From an uncultured Oscillospiraceae bacterium (GTDB lineage Bacteria; Bacillota; Clostridia; Oscillospirales; Acutalibacteraceae), in contig URYP01000046.1 in the NCBI GenBank assembly GCA_900552115.1, positions 1-15,755 on the forward strand: 15,755 bases of DNA, in the 5' to 3' direction. The position numbers were made by a program, and so were the translations under genes. The notes beneath the pieces were generated by a model that searched no databases, was not told where the DNA came from, and was given only the letters and a program-made list of their open reading frames with translations. This document shows, piece after piece, positions 13,787-15,755 of this stretch (positions are counted from its first letter, which is position 1; each line of letters begins with the position of its first letter).

Positions 13787-15463
13787 TCAATCCTCCCCCA
13801 TGTCTTCGATGATATCCTCCACGGTTCCGCCGGGCGGTATCATGGGCAGGACATTGACATCCGGCGAGATGCGGCAGTCCACGACCACCGGCCCGCCGTC
13901 TGACAGCGCCCCCCTGAGCACCGGCTCCACATCCGCCGCCGTTTCTATCCGCATGCCCTTACAGCCAAAGGCCTCCGCCAACTTGACAAAATCGGTGAGG
14001 CGGTGGGGATCGGTGGCGGAAAAACGGCGCTCGTAAAACACCTTTTGCCACTGGCGGACCATGCCCAGCACCTGATTGTTCATTATTACCACCACGATGG
14101 GCAGTTGGTAAGTGGCCAGCGTTGTCAGTTCGTTCAAATTCATATGAAAGCTGCCGTCACCAGATACCAGCACCACCCGATCCTGCGGCCGGCCAAATTG
14201 GGCGCCGATCGCGGCGCCCAGACCGTAGCCCATGGTACCAAGGCCGCCGGAACTGAGAAATCCCCGCGGCCGGCGGATTTCATAGTGCTGAGCCGTCCAC
14301 ATCTGGTGCTGTCCCACATCAGTCACCATGACATCCTCGTCCTTTGTCAAACGCCGCAGGGTATGCAGCACCGCCAGCGGATCGGGCGGAGCATCAGGGG
14401 CCTGATCGGCCGGCTGGCAGATCTTTTTATAAGAATTTACCTGACGCGTCCAGTCCGCCCGGTCAGCCTGCGGTAAATTTTCAAGCAGGCAGCGAAGCGA
14501 TTCTTTCAGGTCGCCGCCTACACGGACGGCAGCAGCCACATTTTTATCGAATTCAGCATGGTCGACATCCAAATGCACCACCTGCGCGCCGGGTGCGAAG
14601 CCATCGCGTTTTCCCGCCACACGGTCGGAAAACCGCGCTCCGCAGACCAGCAGCAGGTCGCATTCCTTAGCCGCTTTATTGGCGGCCAGGGTGCCATGCA
14701 TTCCCACCATTCCCAGCCACAGGGGATGGTCCGGCGGGAATCCGCCCAGGCCCATCATGGAGGAGCAGACCGGGATATCCTGTCGCCGTGCCAGCTCCAG
14801 AAGCGGTTCTTCCGCTTCTGACAGGATCACGCCGCCGCCCATATATATCAGCGGCCTTTTGCTTTGGCCCAGCATTTGTTGTGCTGCCGCAATCCGTTCT
14901 GCCTTGGGTGGCAGGAACGCCCGTTTAAATGCGGGCCGGACCGGATTATACTCCGTCACAGCGCCGGTAACGTCCTTGGGAATATCGACCAGCACCGGCC
15001 CTGGACGGCCGCTGCGGGCAATCAGGAACGCGCGCCGAATGGTATCGGCGAGATCCTCCACCCGTTTTACTATAAAGTTATGTTTGGTCACCGGCATAGT
15101 CACGCCGGTGATATCGACCTCCTGGAACGAATCCCGTCCCAGCAGCGGCACCGCCACATTGCCGGTAATCGCCACGAGCGGGATCGAATCCATATATGCG
15201 GTAGCGATACCCGTTACCAGGTTGGTAGCTCCGGGCCCTGAGGTGGCAATACAGACGCCTACCTTTCCTGTCGACCGCGCGTATCCGTCCGCTGCGTGCG
15301 CCGCGCCCTGCTCATGTGCGGTCAGCACATGCCGGATTCGATCGCTGTATGTATACAGGGCGTCGTAAATATTGAGCACCGACCCGCCCGGATATCCGAA
15401 AACGCAGTCCACGCCCTGTTCCAACAAGCATTCCATCAATATTTCGGAACCATTTTTCTGCAC
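13787..15463 (-). CDS. ilvB: acetolactate synthase large (catalytic) subunit
   Basis: This 558-residue thiamine-diphosphate enzyme makes 2-acetolactate (valine/leucine) or 2-aceto-2-hydroxybutyrate (isoleucine) from pyruvate. Its domains are an N-terminal Pyr domain with GYPGGSVLNIY and the catalytic glutamate E51 in TAHEQGAAHAADGYAR, a central FAD-type domain (about 165-345), and a C-terminal PP domain with the cofactor motif GDGSFHMNLNEL (435-446) to IMNN (460-463). The QWQKVFYERRFS segment is typical of biosynthetic ALS rather than catabolic AlsS. The GTG at 15463 is chosen because GAAGGA lies 6 bases upstream and the family start fits MQKNGSEILMECL. An ATG at 15544 would add 27 residues but has no ribosome site and lies on the foot of the leader hairpin. 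First gene of the operon. Confidence 0.95.
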   Translation of the reverse strand: MQKNGSEILMECLLEQGVDCVFGYPGGSVLNIYDALYTYSDRIRHVLTAHEQGAAHAADGYARSTGKVGVCIATSGPGATNLVTGIATAYMDSIPLVAITGNVAVPLLGRDSFQEVDITGVTMPVTKHNFIVKRVEDLADTIRRAFLIARSGRPGPVLVDIPKDVTGAVTEYNPVRPAFKRAFLPPKAERIAAAQQMLGQSKRPLIYMGGGVILSEAEEPLLELARRQDIPVCSSMMGLGGFPPDHPLWLGMVGMHGTLAANKAAKECDLLLVCGARFSDRVAGKRDGFAPGAQVVHLDVDHAEFDKNVAAAVRVGGDLKESLRCLLENLPQADRADWTRQVNSYKKICQPADQAPDAPPDPLAVLHTLRRLTKDEDVMVTDVGQHQMWTAQHYEIRRPRGFLSSGGLGTMGYGLGAAIGAQFGRPQDRVVLVSGDGSFHMNLNELTTLATYQLPIVVVIMNNQVLGMVRQWQKVFYERRFSATDPHRLTDFVKLAEAFGCKGMRIETAADVEPVLRGALSDGGPVVVDCRISPDVNVLPMIPPGGTVEDIIEDMGED

Positions 15464-15552
15464 GTCTGATCCTTCTTCCACTATAGGATATGCGGGGGCC
15501 GCCCTGGAAAGCGCCGCCCAAAACACCGCCGCTTGTCTGTTCATTATATTAA

Positions 15553-15582
15553 GGGCCTTCGCCTCAAACGAGGCGAAGGCCC
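15553..15582 (-). terminator. leader hairpin upstream of ilvB, possible attenuator terminator
   Basis: A perfect 13-bp stem (15553-15565 and 15570-15582) has a 4-base loop (GTTT on the minus strand). It is followed by TTAATATAAT, rich in A and T but with no run of U, so termination strength is uncertain. It sits 90 bases before the ilvB GTG, too far to hide the ribosome site. Confidence 0.6.
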
Positions 15583-15616
15583 AGCTTGCCGAAAAGGCCC
15601 GGCCTTCAGCCGGTCT

Positions 15617-15664
15617 TTACGCCAAGCTGAGCAAAAGCGGGGGAAATCTTTCAGCTTTCCCCAC
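15617..15664 (-). CDS. candidate leucine-rich leader peptide of the ilvB operon
   Basis: A GTG-initiated frame of 15 codons ends in TAA (15617-15619). Its last seven codons are CCG CTT TTG CTC AGC TTG GCG, giving PLLLSLA, four of them leucine. The stop is 3 bases before the CCGGC arm of the switch hairpin (15609-15613). A ribosome stalled at the leucine codons would mask that arm and free GAAGGCC to pair with the terminator's 5' arm; one reaching the stop would reach into GAAGGCC. The ribosome site is poor (GCAGG, 8-9 bases upstream), and the frame stays open to the window edge, so the true start is uncertain. Not an established gene. Confidence 0.35.
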   Translation of the reverse strand: MGKAERFPPLLLSLA

Positions 15665-15755
15665 TTTTGTTGCCTGCGGGCGGGTGATTGTTACGCGAGG
15701 AGGGAACCCTGACGGTTCCAACAGTTGGGCAATCCCAACTGTACACACATCCCCC

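Larger units (their letters stand above)
15553..15755 (-). promoter_or_regulatory. structured leader of ilvB, candidate leucine attenuator
   Basis: The leader upstream of ilvB folds into successive hairpins on the minus strand: 15721-15742 (9 bp), 15703-15719 (6 bp), 15632-15669 (13 bp with an internal loop), an outer stem 15582-15588/15623-15629, an inner hairpin 15599-15613 and the final hairpin 15553-15582. GAAGGCC at 15601-15607 can pair either within the 15599-15613 hairpin or with the 5' arm of the terminator (15575-15582), and this choice is what a transcription attenuator needs. The short reading frame at 15617-15664 ends just upstream of this switch. The sequence shows the pairings; regulation by leucine is inferred. 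No T-box AGGGTGG element was seen. The promoter lies beyond the window. Confidence 0.5.

Noticed and set aside
11721..14036. Very long plus-strand open frame (771 codons) opposite leuD, leuC and ilvN
   Set aside because: It lies antisense to three genes with clear catalytic motifs, has no recognisable domain, and its His/Arg/Gln-rich composition is typical of a shadow frame of GC-biased codons.
15543..15548. Perfect TATAAT on the minus strand just before ilvB
   Set aside because: No -35 box is present at 16-18 bases (the position falls in the hairpin loop), so it is more likely the A/T-rich foot of the hairpin.
15691..15750. Alternative leader frame from the ATG at 15750 (MCVQLGLPN..., 19 codons)
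   Set aside because: The GGGGG run abuts the ATG with no spacing, the frame overlaps two perfect hairpins, and it ends far from the switch hairpin.
15545..15755. T-box riboswitch upstream of ilvB
   Set aside because: The conserved AGGGTGGNACCGCG antiterminator element was not found on the minus strand, and the hairpin order does not match a stem I plus antiterminator layout.

Overview
The window looks like chromosomal DNA from a moderately GC-rich anaerobic member of the Clostridia, probably in or near the Oscillospiraceae/Ruminococcaceae. This is inferred from strong AGGAGG-type ribosome binding sites, sigma-A promoters with TTGACA-like boxes, U-tailed hairpin terminators, a ferredoxin-like aldo/keto reductase, a Cdd1-type helix-hairpin-helix protein and a LeuC/LeuD pair of the short prokaryotic type. 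Every well-supported gene reads on the minus strand, so transcription runs from high to low coordinates. The only plus-strand coding signal is a possible gene tail at the left edge (1-70).

Layout from the right edge, in the direction of transcription. (1) 15755-15463 is an untranslated leader rich in hairpins. It has a short leucine-rich reading frame and a 13-bp hairpin, and can be read as a leucine-responsive attenuator. It precedes ilvB-ilvN-leuC-leuD (15463-11489), which encode both acetolactate synthase subunits and both isopropylmalate isomerase subunits. (2) A promoter at 11355-11383 precedes a cyclase-family metal hydrolase and a membrane protein with a zinc ribbon, closed by a strong terminator (10159-10191). 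(3) An RlmD/TrmA-family rRNA uridine methyltransferase is followed by an uncharacterised HExxH zincin (10127-7712). (4) A consensus promoter (7592-7620) precedes a LURP-one/Tubby-like protein, a type I alpha DAHP synthase (first step of aromatic amino acid synthesis) and a GNAT acetyltransferase, closed by a terminator at 5436-5464. (5) A promoter (5394-5421) precedes a RimJ-like GNAT, a monoglyceride-lipase-like hydrolase, a YbaK-type deacylase and a Cdd1-like protein, closed by the hairpin at 2991-3023. (6) A promoter (2913-2941) precedes a HIT protein and an aldo/keto reductase with two 4Fe-4S motifs, closed by a terminator at 1185-1218. (7) A four-helix membrane protein and a GNAT acetyltransferase end at a bidirectional terminator (74-108).

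The window is mostly housekeeping: branched-chain and aromatic amino acid synthesis, rRNA modification, tRNA proofreading and small acetyltransferases, in six or seven short compact operons. No insertion sequence, phage, CRISPR array, tRNA or rRNA was seen. The most interesting non-standard items are the ilvB leader, the AT-richer orphan zincin beside rlmD, and the small uncharacterised membrane proteins. Product names rest on motifs read by eye, not on database searches.
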